A DNA stretch of 64,000 nucleotides, from assembly GCF_009769735.1 (NCBI RefSeq), contig NZ_WSRO01000002.1, positions 620,001-684,000 on the forward strand, given 5' to 3'. Shown here one piece after another: positions 45,020-54,948 of the stretch (within the stretch, counting starts at the first letter, position 1; each line of letters begins with the position of its first letter). This DNA comes from Streptomyces sp. BA2 (GTDB lineage: Bacteria > Actinomycetota > Actinomycetes > Streptomycetales > Streptomycetaceae). The notes below the pieces were generated by a model. It saw nothing but the letters and a program-made list of their open reading frames with translations, was not told where the DNA came from and did not search any database. A program made the translations under genes and the position numbers.

Positions 45020-46060
45020 ATGCGACGACATCTCGCCGCCCCCGCCCTGCTCCTCCCCCTGGCCCTGCTGCTCGCCGCCTGCTCCGGCTCCTCCGCGAAC
45101 ACCTCGTCCGGCGGCGCCGGTGGCGGGACCGACGGCCAGGGGTCGCTCACCCTCAACGTCGGGGACCAGAAGGGTGGTTCGGAGGCCGTGCTGCGTGCGG
45201 CCGGGGAGCTCGACGACCTGAAGTACAAGATCCGCTGGTCCACCTTCACCTCCGGGCCTCCCCTCCTGGAAGCCGTCAACGCCAAAGCCGTGGACATCGG
45301 CGCCGTCGGCAACACACCGCCCGTCTTCGCCGCCGGAGCGAACTCGAAGATCTCCGTGGTGGCCGCCACCCACGGCACCGCGGCGGGTGAGGCGATCCTC
45401 GTCCCGAACGGCTCGCCGCTGAAGAAGGCCGAGGACCTCAAGGGCAAGTCCGTCGCCGTGGCGCAGGGTTCTTCGGCGCACTACCAGCTGATCGCGTCCC
45501 TCAAGAAGGCCGGGCTCGGCTTCAAGGACGTCAAGGTCAAGTATCTCCAGCCGGCCGACGCACTGGCCGCGTTCACCAGCGGCAAGGTGGACGCCTGGTC
45601 CGTCTGGGACCCGTACACCTCGCAGGTCCTCGAGAGCAGGAAGGGCCATGTCCTGACCGACGGCGACGGTGTCGTCAACGGCCTCAACTTCCAGGTGGCG
45701 GCGCCCGGCGCGCTCAAGGACAAGAAGAAGTCCGCGGCCATTGACGACTACCTCAAGCGGCTGCGCAAGGCACAGGACTGGGTCTACGACCATCCGGAGG
45801 CGTGGGCGAAGGTCTGGGCGAAGGACACCGGACTGCCTTACGAGGTCGCGCTCGCCGCGGTCAAGCGCACCAACGGCACACGGGTCCCGGTGGCCGTGGA
45901 CAAGAACGTGACCGCCTCCGAGCAGGAGATCGCGGACACCTTCGCCGACCAGAAGCTCATCCCGCGCCGCATCGACTTCGGCGACTTCGTCGACACCCGC
46001 TTCAACGGCGACCTGCCGCCCTCCACCAGCACGCCGCGCACGTACCGCAAGGAGTCCTGA
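45020..46060 (+). CDS. ssuA: Aliphatic sulfonate-binding lipoprotein
   Basis: A 346-residue periplasmic-type binding protein anchored by the lipobox LLAAC. A Ser/Gly-rich linker follows, and the type II binding fold begins LTLNVGDQKGGSEAVLRAAGEL. VDIGAVGNTPPVFAAGANS is the family signature. ATG 45020 is preferred over the GTG at 44987 because it opens the signal peptide directly (MRRHLAAPALLLPLALLLAAC). Confidence 0.9.
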   Translation: MRRHLAAPALLLPLALLLAACSGSSANTSSGGAGGGTDGQGSLTLNVGDQKGGSEAVLRAAGELDDLKYKIRWSTFTSGPPLLEAVNAKAVDIGAVGNTPPVFAAGANSKISVVAATHGTAAGEAILVPNGSPLKKAEDLKGKSVAVAQGSSAHYQLIASLKKAGLGFKDVKVKYLQPADALAAFTSGKVDAWSVWDPYTSQVLESRKGHVLTDGDGVVNGLNFQVAAPGALKDKKKSAAIDDYLKRLRKAQDWVYDHPEAWAKVWAKDTGLPYEVALAAVKRTNGTRVPVAVDKNVTASEQEIADTFADQKLIPRRIDFGDFVDTRFNGDLPPSTSTPRTYRKES

Positions 46061-46062
46061 CG

Positions 46063-47271
46063 ATGACCGTCCACCTCAACTGGTTCCTGCCGACCGGCGG
46101 CGACGGCCGCACCCTCGTGGACCGCCACGCCTACACGGACGGCGGCATCAAGCGCTCCCGCGTCACCCCCGTCAGCGGGGTGCGGGCCCCCGACATCGAC
46201 TATCTGATCCAGATCGCCAAGGCCGCCGAGCAGGTGGGCTTCGAGGCGGTCCTCACCCCGACCGGCACCTGGTGCGAGGACGCCTGGCTGACGACGGTCG
46301 CCCTTGCCCAGCACACCGAGCGGCTCAAGTTCCTGGTGGCGTTCCGGCCCGGCGTGATCTCCCCGGTGCTCGCCGCGCAGATGGCGGCCACGTATCAGCG
46401 CATCACGCGCGGGCGGCTGCTCCTGAACGTCGTCACGGGCGGCGACTCGACCGAGCAGCGGCGCTTCGGCGACCATCTCGACCACGATCGCCGTTATGCC
46501 CGTACCGATGAGTTCCTGTCCGTCGTACGGGGCGTGTGGGGCGGTAAGCCCTTCGACTTCCACGGCGAGCACTACGACGTTCAGGGCGGTCTCACCGCGC
46601 TGCCGCCGGACCCGCTGCCGGAGATCTTCTTCGGTGGCTCGTCGGCGGCGGCCGGGCCGGTCGCCGCGCGGCACACGGATGTGTATCTGACGTGGGGCGA
46701 GCCGCCGGAGCAGGTCAAGCAGAAGATCGACTGGATTCGTGGTCTCGCCGATGAGCAGGGGCGCACGGTCCGGTTCGGGATCCGCCTTCACACCATCTCG
46801 CGTGATTCCGCCGCCGAGGCGTGGGCCACGGCGAACCGGCTGCTCGACGACCTCGACCCGGACACCATCGCCGCCGCCCAGCAGGCGCTCGGCCGCAGTG
46901 AGTCCGTCGGTCAGCAGCGGATGCTCGCGCTGCACGGCGGCTCCCGCGACGACCTGGAGATCTCACCGAACCTGTGGGCGGGCGTAGGTCTCGTACGGGG
47001 CGGCGCGGGCACCGCCCTCGTCGGCAGCCACGCGGACGTCGCCGACCGGATCGAGGAGTACCACGCGCTGGGGGTGGAGCACTTCGTCCTTTCGGGCTAT
47101 CCGCATCTGGAGGAGGCGTACTGGTTCGGCGAGGGCGTGATCCCGGATCTGGCGGCGCGCGGGCTGCTGCCCCGGATTCCGGCGTCGCAGCTGGCGGGGG
47201 TGCCCGCGGCGAACGGGCGCCCTGCCTCGGCTCCGGGCGGCGCCCCGCTGCTGGTGGCGGGCGGGCGCTGA
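46063..47271 (+). CDS. ssuD: FMNH2-dependent alkanesulfonate monooxygenase
   Basis: A 402-residue bacterial luciferase-like TIM-barrel enzyme that splits alkanesulfonates to aldehydes and sulfite using FMNH2. Typical segments are the N-terminal NWFLPTGGDGR, VLTPTGTWCEDAW with the conserved Cys, FRPGVISPVLAAQMAATYQ, LLLNVVTGGDSTEQRRFGD and FFGGSSAAA. It starts 2 nt after the ssuA stop. No obvious SsuE flavin reductase lies next to it; FMNH2 must come from elsewhere. Confidence 0.93.
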   Translation: MTVHLNWFLPTGGDGRTLVDRHAYTDGGIKRSRVTPVSGVRAPDIDYLIQIAKAAEQVGFEAVLTPTGTWCEDAWLTTVALAQHTERLKFLVAFRPGVISPVLAAQMAATYQRITRGRLLLNVVTGGDSTEQRRFGDHLDHDRRYARTDEFLSVVRGVWGGKPFDFHGEHYDVQGGLTALPPDPLPEIFFGGSSAAAGPVAARHTDVYLTWGEPPEQVKQKIDWIRGLADEQGRTVRFGIRLHTISRDSAAEAWATANRLLDDLDPDTIAAAQQALGRSESVGQQRMLALHGGSRDDLEISPNLWAGVGLVRGGAGTALVGSHADVADRIEEYHALGVEHFVLSGYPHLEEAYWFGEGVIPDLAARGLLPRIPASQLAGVPAANGRPASAPGGAPLLVAGGR

Positions 47272-47322
47272 CCCGGAGGCCTGCGCGGGAAGATCCCACG
47301 CCCCGATGGAGTTAGTAGAAGC

Positions 47323-48441
47323 GTGAACGACATCGGGGCAGGGGACGCGGCCGCACACGAAGCGGCACAAGAGGCACAAGAGGTGGACGCGGTCGTCATA
47401 GGCGCCGGGCAGGCGGGCCTGTCCAGCGCCTATCACCTGCGCAGGGTCGGTTTCGAGCCTGACCGGGACTTCGTCGTCCTGGACCACTCGCCCCGCCCCG
47501 GCGGTGCGTGGCAGTTCCGCTGGCCCTCGCTCACCTACGGGAAAGTGCACGGCATGCACTCACTCCCGGGGATGGAGCTGACCGGCGCCGACCCCGCGCG
47601 CCCCTCTTCGGAAGTCATCCGGGAGTACTTCGAGGCGTACGAGCAGCGCTTCGACCTGCGGGTGCGCCGCCCCGTCGACGTACGGCAGGTGCGGGAAGGC
47701 GACGACGGGCGGCTGCTGGTCGAGACCTCGGCCGGGACGTGGGCCACCCGGACGCTGATCAACGCCACGGGCACGTGGGACCGTCCGTTCTGGCCGCGCT
47801 ACCCGGGCCAGGACACCTTTCGTGGGCGGCAGTTGCATACGGCCGTCTATCCGGGGCCCGAGGCGTTCAGGGGGCAGCGGGTGATCGTCGTGGGCGGCGG
47901 GGCCTCGGGCACCCAGCATCTGATGGAGATCGCCCCGTACGCCGCCGAGACCACCTGGGTCACCCGGCGGGAGCCCGTCTTCCGCGAGGGGCCGTTCGAC
48001 GAGAACTGGGGGCGCTCGGCGGTCGCCATGGTCGAGGAGCGGGTGCGGCAGGGGCTCGCGCCGCAGAGCGTGGTGTCCGTGACCGGGTTGCCCGTCAACG
48101 ACGCTATCCGGCAGGCGCGGGCCGACGGGGTGCTCGACCGGCTCCCGATGTTCGACCGCATCACGCCGAGCGGTGTCGAGTGGGACGACGGGCGGCACGT
48201 GGAGGCCGACGTCATTCTCTGGGCCACCGGATTCCGTGCGGCCATCGAGCACTTGGCGCCGCTGCGGCTGCGCGAGGCCGGAGGCGGCATCCGGATCGAG
48301 GGCACCCGCGCCGTCGCCGACCCCCGCGTCCACCTGGTGGGGTACGGGCCATCGGCCAGCACGATCGGCGCGAACCGTGCGGGGCGGGCGGCGGTGCGGG
48401 ACATCAAACGGCTCCTTGAGGACGTGCCCGTCACGGTGTGA
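47323..48441 (+). CDS. FAD/NAD(P)-dependent oxidoreductase, CzcO-like
   Basis: A 372-residue flavoprotein. The FAD motif is VVIGAGQAGLSSAYHL (about 24-39) and the NAD(P)H motif is VIVVGGGASGTQHL (about 189-202), with ATGT- and ILWATGF-type linkers. This resembles flavin monooxygenases and CzcO-like proteins. The GTG start is 51 nt after ssuD in the same direction. A role in oxidising an organosulfur compound is possible but not shown. Confidence 0.82.
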   Translation: MNDIGAGDAAAHEAAQEAQEVDAVVIGAGQAGLSSAYHLRRVGFEPDRDFVVLDHSPRPGGAWQFRWPSLTYGKVHGMHSLPGMELTGADPARPSSEVIREYFEAYEQRFDLRVRRPVDVRQVREGDDGRLLVETSAGTWATRTLINATGTWDRPFWPRYPGQDTFRGRQLHTAVYPGPEAFRGQRVIVVGGGASGTQHLMEIAPYAAETTWVTRREPVFREGPFDENWGRSAVAMVEERVRQGLAPQSVVSVTGLPVNDAIRQARADGVLDRLPMFDRITPSGVEWDDGRHVEADVILWATGFRAAIEHLAPLRLREAGGGIRIEGTRAVADPRVHLVGYGPSASTIGANRAGRAAVRDIKRLLEDVPVTV

Positions 48442-48450
48442 AACCGGGGC

Positions 48451-48484
48451 GCCCGGCGCTCGTGCCGCCGTCCGAGCGCCGGGC
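48451..48484. terminator. Bidirectional terminator after the sulfonate operon
   Basis: A perfect 12-bp stem (GCCCGGCGCTCG and its complement) with a 10-nt loop in the 62-nt gap between convergent genes. It can serve both the oxidoreductase and mltG transcripts. Confidence 0.75.
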
Positions 48485-48503
48485 TCCAGCACGTCCGGCG
48501 CCC

Positions 48504-49346
48504 TCAGGTCCCCTGCTTCTTCTGGTCCTTGCTCTTGTTCTTGTTGAACTCAGCCACGTTCTTCTGCTGTTCCTCGAAGCTCGCAGTGAAGCGGGTGTCT
48601 CCCGGCTTCACCGTCACGAAGTACAGCCAGTTGCCCTGCGCCGGGGTGGTCGCCGCGCGCATCGCCTCCTCGCCGGGGTTGCCGATAGGAGTGGGGGGCA
48701 GACCCATGCGCGCATAGGTGTTGTAAGGGCTGTTGATCTCCGTGTCGCGGTCGCGAGTGTTCAGCGTGGAGCGGTTCAGGGCGTAGTTGATCGTCGAGTC
48801 CATCTGCAGCGGCATGCCCTGTTCGAGGCGGTTGAAGATGACCCGGGCCACCTTGCCCATGTCCGCCTTGGAGCCTGCCTCGGCTTCGATGATGCTGGCG
48901 ATGGTGACGGTCTGGTAGACGTTCACGGCGTTGCGTTCGGCGCCCGCCGTGACGTGGTTGCCGCTGAACTTCTTGGCTGCCGTGTTCACCATGTACGAGA
49001 GCACGGACGCGGGGGTCGACTGGTCGCTGATGGGATACGTGGCCGGGAAGAGGTAACCCTCGGGGTTGCCGCGCGCGTCGGCGGGAAGTTTGAGGCCCGC
49101 CTTGGGAAGGGCCTTCTTCGTGGTGCCGGCCGGCACATCGAGGACCTTGTCGACGGCCCCGTACACCTGGCTGGAGCGCCAGCCCTCCGGGATGGTCAGT
49201 GACTCGGGGCGTCCGTCGTCATCCGGGAGCAGCAGCGGCACCGACACGGCGGTGACCGCCGCGACGGCTCCGGTCGCGATCAGGGCGATCCGGCCCCGAC
49301 GCGTCAGTCGAATCGTGCCCCGGCGCGGAGTCTTGGTCTGCAGCAT
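48504..49346 (-). CDS. mltG: Endolytic murein transglycosylase MltG-like
   Basis: A 280-residue membrane-anchored enzyme that cuts nascent peptidoglycan strands. A basic N-terminus and a single helix (IALIATGAVAAVTAVSVPLLL) anchor it. The catalytic region has GYLFPATYPI, VTIASIIEAEAG with the catalytic Glu, and STINYALNR. It is shorter than the core MltG, which usually lies beside ruvX/aroE, so this is probably a second copy. ATG 49346 is preferred; upstream in-frame codons lack a ribosome-binding site. Confidence 0.85.
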   Translation of the reverse strand: MLQTKTPRRGTIRLTRRGRIALIATGAVAAVTAVSVPLLLPDDDGRPESLTIPEGWRSSQVYGAVDKVLDVPAGTTKKALPKAGLKLPADARGNPEGYLFPATYPISDQSTPASVLSYMVNTAAKKFSGNHVTAGAERNAVNVYQTVTIASIIEAEAGSKADMGKVARVIFNRLEQGMPLQMDSTINYALNRSTLNTRDRDTEINSPYNTYARMGLPPTPIGNPGEEAMRAATTPAQGNWLYFVTVKPGDTRFTASFEEQQKNVAEFNKNKSKDQKKQGT

Positions 49347-49389
49347 GCGGGCACGGTATCCCGCAAATGCCGACATTCCGTGCATATCT

Positions 49390-51207
49390 TCATGTTGCTG
49401 GCTCCAGTTGGGCGTCTCTTCGGACCAGGGCGGCGTAACGGCCGTCCTTCTCCAGGAGTTCCTCGTGGCTGCCGCGCTCGGCGGTCCGGCCCGCTTCCAG
49501 GACCACGATCTGGTCGGCGTCGCGGACCGTGGAGAGGCGGTGGGCGATCGTGAGTGTCGTCCGGTCGGCGGACAGGGCGTCGATGGCTTCCTGCACGGCG
49601 TGCTCGGTGTGCGTGTCCAGGGCGCTGGTGGCCTCGTCCAGGATGAGCACGGGCGGATCGCGCAGGATCGTACGGGCGATGGCGAGGCGCTGCTTCTCGC
49701 CTCCGGAGAAGCGGTGGCCGCGCTCGCCGACCACCGTGTCGTACCCGTCGGGCAGGGACGCGATGTGGTCGTGGATCTGGGCGGCGCCGGCGGCCGCGAT
49801 CAGTTCCTCGTCCGTGGCGTCGGGCTTGGCGAAGCGCAGGTTCTCGGCGACCGAGGCGTGGAAGAGATACGTCTCCTGGGAGACGACACCGACCGCGCGG
49901 GCCAGCGTGTCGAAGTCCAGGTCGCGTACGTCGACGCCGTCGATCGTGACGCGGCCGCCCGTCACGTCGTACAGCCGCGGCACCAGATAGCTGAGGGTCG
50001 ACTTTCCGGAGCCGGTGGGGCCGACGACGGCCAGGCTGCCGCCGGCGGGGACGGTGATGTCGATGCCGTCGAGGATCGGGCGGCTCTGGCCGTCCTCGCC
50101 GTCGTAGCGGAACTCGACGTCCTCGAAGCGGACTTCGCCCTTGATCTTGTCCAGGCGGACCGGGCGCTCGGGTTCGTTGATGTCGATGGGCAGGTCCAGA
50201 TACTCGAAGATGCGCTGGAAGAGCGCGAGCGAGGTCTGGATCTGTACGCCGGTGGAGAGCAGGCTCACGGTGGGCCGGAACAGGCCCTGCTGGAGCGAGA
50301 CGAAGGCGACGAGCGTGCCGATCGAGACCGTCGGGCCGCCCATCTGGAAGGCGAGGCCCGCGGTCCAGTAGATGACGGCGGGCATGGCGGCCATGACGAT
50401 CGAGATGACGGCCATGCGCCAGCGACCCGCCATGTTCGAGCGGACCTCGAGGTCGACGAGGCGCTCGGACTCGTCGGCGAAGGACTTGGTGAGCGAGTCG
50501 GCGCGGCCCATCGTGCGGCCGAGCAGGATGCCGCTGACGGAGAGCGATTCGGTGACCGTCGCCGCCATCGCGGCCATCTGCTTCTGCCGCTGCGTGGCTA
50601 TCTTCTTGCGTTCGCGGCCGACCCGGCGGCTGATCCACACGAAGACGGGCAGCAGGAGCAGCGACACGACCGTCAGGCGCCAGTCGAGGGCGAGCATCGC
50701 GACGATCGTGGCGATCACGCTGGTGAGGTTCGAGACCAGGGACGTGGCGGTGGAGGTGACCGTCGCCTGCATGCCGCCGATGTCGCTGGCGATGCGGGAC
50801 TGGACCTCACCGGTGCGGGTCCTGGTGAAGAAGGCGAGCGACATGCTCTGCAGCCGGCCGTACACGGCGGTGCGCAGGTCGTGCATGACGCGCTGGCCGA
50901 CGGTCGTGCTGATCAGGGTCTGCAGGACGCCGAAGACGCTGGTGACGACCGCGCTGAGGATCATTCCCAGGGCGAGCAGGCTCAGCAGGCCCGTCCGTCC
51001 CTGCGGGATCGCGGTGTCGAGGATCTCCTTCAGCAGGAAGGGGGTGGCGACCGAGACCAGGGAGGCGGCGCCGACCAGCAGGCCGACGACCGCGAGGCGG
51101 GCGCGGTAGGGGCGGAAGAGACGGAGGATGCGGCGGACCTGCCGCGGCTGTTCCTCTTGGCCGGGGGCCAGGGGCTGCGGTGTCCACTTGGGTTCGTCGT
51201 GAGGCAT
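49390..51207 (-). CDS. ABC exporter, fused membrane and ATPase domains
   Basis: A 605-residue half-transporter likely to work as a homodimer. Six helices cover about 40-330. The ATPase domain is complete: Walker A GPTGSGKS, signature RFSGGEKQRLAIARTIL, Walker B LILDEATSALD and switch His in TIAHRLSTV. The divergent MarR gene suggests induction by a toxic compound, as in multidrug exporters. Confidence 0.9.
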   Translation of the reverse strand: MPHDEPKWTPQPLAPGQEEQPRQVRRILRLFRPYRARLAVVGLLVGAASLVSVATPFLLKEILDTAIPQGRTGLLSLLALGMILSAVVTSVFGVLQTLISTTVGQRVMHDLRTAVYGRLQSMSLAFFTRTRTGEVQSRIASDIGGMQATVTSTATSLVSNLTSVIATIVAMLALDWRLTVVSLLLLPVFVWISRRVGRERKKIATQRQKQMAAMAATVTESLSVSGILLGRTMGRADSLTKSFADESERLVDLEVRSNMAGRWRMAVISIVMAAMPAVIYWTAGLAFQMGGPTVSIGTLVAFVSLQQGLFRPTVSLLSTGVQIQTSLALFQRIFEYLDLPIDINEPERPVRLDKIKGEVRFEDVEFRYDGEDGQSRPILDGIDITVPAGGSLAVVGPTGSGKSTLSYLVPRLYDVTGGRVTIDGVDVRDLDFDTLARAVGVVSQETYLFHASVAENLRFAKPDATDEELIAAAGAAQIHDHIASLPDGYDTVVGERGHRFSGGEKQRLAIARTILRDPPVLILDEATSALDTHTEHAVQEAIDALSADRTTLTIAHRLSTVRDADQIVVLEAGRTAERGSHEELLEKDGRYAALVRRDAQLEPAT

Positions 51208-51315
51208 GGGCTCCTACGGGAGGTGAGACGGCGCCGGCGCACGGGCCGACCGGGGCAGTCGGCACAGGGACCGACGATGAGGGTCGGCAGACATAAGGCC
51301 GACGATCATTGAGGG

Positions 51316-51345
51316 AGCATAGCTCACTGTTACCTACGCTCACAA
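51316..51345 (-). promoter_or_regulatory. Promoter of the ABC exporter gene
   Basis: On the minus strand TTGTGA (51345-51340) and TATGCT (51321-51316) are 18 nt apart. GCTCAC occurs twice in direct orientation across it (about 51322 and 51338), a possible MarR site. On the other strand TAATGT (51361-51366) could be the -10 for the MarR gene and ends 6 nt before its ATG. Confidence 0.5.
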
Positions 51346-51372
51346 TGCACAAGGTCCTGATAATGTTCCCGC

Positions 51373-51816
51373 ATGAACACCCCGGACGCCGACGGACTGC
51401 TCGCCGAACAGCTGCTGCGGCTGACCCGCAGGCTGCACCGCATCCAGAAGCGCCATCTGGTGCCGATCGGCATCACCCCGGCCCAGTCGCGCCTGCTGCG
51501 CACCCTCGTGCACTACGACACCCCGCCCCGCATGGCCGACCTGGCCCAGCGCCTCGAGGTGGTCCCGCGCGCCGTGACGAGCCTGGTCGACGGCCTGGAG
51601 GCCGGTGACCTCGTGCGCCGCGTCCCCGATCCCACCAACCGCCGGGTGATCCGCATCGAGCTCACGGACGCGGGACGCAAGGCGCTGAGGGAGCTGCGCA
51701 GCGCGCGCCGGGCCGCCGCGGAGGACATCCTGGCTCCACTGGACGCCGAGCAGCGCGAGCAGCTGGGCGGCCTCCTGAACGCACTGTTCGATGTGCCGGA
51801 CGTCCGGCGCTGCTGA
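51373..51816 (+). CDS. MarR family transcriptional regulator
   Basis: A 147-residue regulator with the MarR winged helix (PPRMADLAQRLEVVPRAVTSLVDGLEAGDLVRRVPDPTNRRVIRI). It is divergent from the ABC exporter and the two promoters lie side by side, so it probably represses both. The start codon follows a -10-like TAATGT by 6 nt, suggesting a leaderless transcript. Confidence 0.88.
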   Translation: MNTPDADGLLAEQLLRLTRRLHRIQKRHLVPIGITPAQSRLLRTLVHYDTPPRMADLAQRLEVVPRAVTSLVDGLEAGDLVRRVPDPTNRRVIRIELTDAGRKALRELRSARRAAAEDILAPLDAEQREQLGGLLNALFDVPDVRRC

Positions 51817-51867
51817 CCCTGGCCGACTATCCGCCCCTCCGACCGCACGCCCCGCCGAGGAGAGCTC

Positions 51868-54786
51868 ATGCCGATCCTGCAGCCCAAACCGGAGGCCCTG
51901 CGCCCCGCGTCGCGCTCGGAGGGTCCGGCTCACGACCGGGTGCCGGACCGGCAGGCCAAGGGCACTCCCGAGCCGCTGCGCTCGGAGCTGACCGCCCTGC
52001 TCGGCGGTGACAAGGTCCTGACGAAGATCTCCGACCTCGTGCGGTACGCATCCGACGCGAGCCCCTACCGGTTCGTGCCGCAGGTCGTGGTCGTCGCCGA
52101 GGACATCGACGACATCTCCGCCGTCCTGTCGTACGCGCACGGCAGGAGCCGCGAGGTCGTCTTCCGCGCGGCGGGCACCTCGCTCAACGGCCAGGCCCAG
52201 GGCGAGGACATCCTGGTCGACGTCCGCAAGCACTGGGCGGGCGTCCAGGTCATCGGCGCCGGCGAGCAGGCCCGCATCGGCCCCGGGACGACGATCCTGC
52301 GGGCCAACGCCACGCTCGCCCGGCACGGCCGGGTGCTCGGCCCCGACCCGGCGAGCGCCATCGCCTGCACGGTCGGCGGGGTCGTCGCGAACAACGCGTC
52401 AGGGATGACGGCGGGCACCACGCGCAACTCGTACCGCACGGTGGCCTCGCTCAGCTTCGTCCTGCCGACGGGCACGGTCGTCGACACGGCGGACCCGCAG
52501 GCCGACGACCAGCTGGCGCACGCCGAACCAGCCTTGTGCGAGGGCCTGTTGGCGATCAAGCGGGAGATCGAGGCGGACCAGGAGCTCACGGCCCGCATCC
52601 GCGCCAAGTACGAGATCAAGAACACGAACGGCTACCGCCTGGACGCGTTCCTGGACGGCGCGACGCCGGTTGAGATCCTGCGCGGCCTGATGGTCGGCTC
52701 CGAGGGCACCTTCGGGTTCATCTCGGAGGTCGTCTTCGACACGCTTCCGCTGGACCGGCACGTCACCACGGGCCTGCTCTTCTTCCCCTCCCTGCCGGCC
52801 GCGGCGGCGGCCGTCCCGCTGTTCAACGAGGCGGGCGCGCTGGCCGTCGAGCTGATGGACGGCAACACCTTGCGCGCCTCGACCAGCGTGGCGGGGGTGC
52901 CCGCCGACTGGGCGCGGCTCCCGAAGTCGACGGCCGCGCTCCTGGTGGAGTTCCGCGCCCCGGACGAAGCACGCCAGGAGGCGTACGAAGCAGTGGCAGC
53001 CGAGGTCGTCAAGGGGCTCGAACTCGTCGCGCCGGTCGCATCGGTGACCAACGCCTTCACGCGCGACCCGAAGACGATCGGAGGGTACTGGAAGGCCCGC
53101 AAGGCCTTCGTGACGGCGGTCGGCGGCTCGCGACCGTCCGGGACGACGCTGATCACCGAGGACTTCGCGGTGCCGCCGTCGCGTCTCGCCGACGCCTGCG
53201 GCGCCCTCCTCGAACTCCAGACCCGGCACGGCTTCGACGCGGCCGTCGCGGGGCACGCCGCGCACGGCAATCTGCACTTCCTGCTCGCCTTCGACGCGGG
53301 CCTGCCGTCGGACGTGGAACGCTATGCCGCGTTCATGGAGGAATTCTGCAGGCTGACCGTCGAGCGCTTCGACGGCTCGCTCAAGGCCGAGCACGCCACG
53401 GGACGCAACATCGCCCCGTTCCTGGAGCTCGAATGGGGCCCGAAGGCCACGGAGTTGATGTGGCGCACCAAGCAGGTCATCGATCCGGACGGTGTGCTCG
53501 CGCCGCGCATCGTCCTCGACCGCGACCCGAAGGCACACTTGCGCGGCCTGAAGACGATCCCCAAGGTGGAGCTGATCGCGGATCCCTGCATCGAGTGCGG
53601 CTTCTGCGAACCGACCTGCCCCAGCGAGGACTTGACGACCACTCCACGCCAGCGGATCGTGCTGCGCCGCGAGATGATGCGCCAGGCACCCGGCTCCCCG
53701 GTCGAGGACGGCCTGGTCGAGGCGTACGGATACGACGCCGTGGACACCTGCGCCGGCGACTCCACCTGCAAGCTCGCCTGCCCCGTGGGCATCGACACGG
53801 GCGCCCTGATGAAGGACTTCCGCCACGCACGGCACTCGCCACGCGAGGAGAAGGCGGCCGCCCTCGCCGCCAGGAACTTCAAGGCGGTCGAGGCCGCCGC
53901 GCGGCTCGCCGTGGCCGCCGCCGACCGCATCAGCGACCGGCTCCTGACCTCGGTGACGCGCACCGCGCGCAAGGCCGTCCGCCCCGATCTGGTTCCCGAG
54001 TGGCTGCCGGACATCCCGGGAGCGGCCGCCCGAAAGCTGCCGCGCACCACGCGCGTGGGCGCGAGCGCCGTCTACTACCCGGCGTGCGTCAACCGCATCT
54101 TCGCAAGCCCCGGCGACCGCTCCCTCCCGGAAGCGATCGTTGCCGTCTCCACGCGCGCGGGAAGGCCCGTTTGGATTCCGGACGATGTCGCGGGGACGTG
54201 CTGCGCGACGATCTGGCACTCCAAGGGGTACGACAAGGGCAATGCGGTGATGGCCAATCGCATCGTCGAGGCGGCTTGGGGCTGGACAGCGGGCGGCAGG
54301 CTGCCCCTCGTCGTGGACGCCTCGTCCTGCACGCTCGGCATCGCGCATGAAGTCGTGCCCTATCTCACCGCCGACAACCGGCAGTTGCACCGGGAGCTGA
54401 CCGTGGTCGACTCCCTCGTCTGGGCCGCGGACGAACTGCTCCCCCACCTGAGCGTGTACCGCACGGTCGGCTCCGCCGTCCTGCACCCCACCTGCTCCAT
54501 GAGCCATCTCGGCGACGAGGCCCAGCTGCGCGCCGTCGCCGAGGCCTGCGCGGACGAAGTGGTGGTCCCGGACGACGCGGGCTGCTGCGCCTTCGCGGGC
54601 GACCGCGGCATGCTGCACAAGGAGCTGACGGAGTCCGCCACGCGCAAGGAGGCGGCCGAGGTCACCGCCCGCCCCTTCGACGCGCACCTCTCGGCGAACC
54701 GCATGTGCGAGGTGGGCATGGACCACGCCACGGGCCGCGCCTACTACTCCGTTCTCCTGGAGCTGGAGCGCGCGACGCGTCCGTGA
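51868..54786 (+). CDS. FAD-linked and Fe-S oxidoreductase fusion (D-lactate/glycolate dehydrogenase-like)
   Basis: A 972-residue fused dehydrogenase. The N-terminal FAD_binding_4 (PCMH) domain has FRAAGTSLNGQAQGEDILVD and GVVANNASGMTAGT; the FAD-oxidase C domain follows to about residue 545. A 2x[4Fe-4S] ferredoxin segment then shows CIECGFCEPTCP and CAGDSTCKLACP. The end carries CCG motifs (GTCCATIWH, AGCCAFAGD). This joins the GlcD-type and GlcF-type subunits of 2-hydroxy-acid dehydrogenases; D-lactate is the most common substrate. A good GAGGAGA lies before the ATG. Confidence 0.88.
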   Translation: MPILQPKPEALRPASRSEGPAHDRVPDRQAKGTPEPLRSELTALLGGDKVLTKISDLVRYASDASPYRFVPQVVVVAEDIDDISAVLSYAHGRSREVVFRAAGTSLNGQAQGEDILVDVRKHWAGVQVIGAGEQARIGPGTTILRANATLARHGRVLGPDPASAIACTVGGVVANNASGMTAGTTRNSYRTVASLSFVLPTGTVVDTADPQADDQLAHAEPALCEGLLAIKREIEADQELTARIRAKYEIKNTNGYRLDAFLDGATPVEILRGLMVGSEGTFGFISEVVFDTLPLDRHVTTGLLFFPSLPAAAAAVPLFNEAGALAVELMDGNTLRASTSVAGVPADWARLPKSTAALLVEFRAPDEARQEAYEAVAAEVVKGLELVAPVASVTNAFTRDPKTIGGYWKARKAFVTAVGGSRPSGTTLITEDFAVPPSRLADACGALLELQTRHGFDAAVAGHAAHGNLHFLLAFDAGLPSDVERYAAFMEEFCRLTVERFDGSLKAEHATGRNIAPFLELEWGPKATELMWRTKQVIDPDGVLAPRIVLDRDPKAHLRGLKTIPKVELIADPCIECGFCEPTCPSEDLTTTPRQRIVLRREMMRQAPGSPVEDGLVEAYGYDAVDTCAGDSTCKLACPVGIDTGALMKDFRHARHSPREEKAAALAARNFKAVEAAARLAVAAADRISDRLLTSVTRTARKAVRPDLVPEWLPDIPGAAARKLPRTTRVGASAVYYPACVNRIFASPGDRSLPEAIVAVSTRAGRPVWIPDDVAGTCCATIWHSKGYDKGNAVMANRIVEAAWGWTAGGRLPLVVDASSCTLGIAHEVVPYLTADNRQLHRELTVVDSLVWAADELLPHLSVYRTVGSAVLHPTCSMSHLGDEAQLRAVAEACADEVVVPDDAGCCAFAGDRGMLHKELTESATRKEAAEVTARPFDAHLSANRMCEVGMDHATGRAYYSVLLELERATRP

Positions 54787-54948
54787 ACACCTCCGAAACA
54801 CCACCGGCTGATACGGCCGCACAAGTCGCCCCGCACGAGGGCGCGAAATAAATCCAACTCCCTGGCCACTTCGGTCCCTTGCGCCACGCCCGTCCCCCCA
54901 TCAGGGTGGCATCCGTTCCAGCGCAGGCATCCAAGCCACGGAGGTCCG

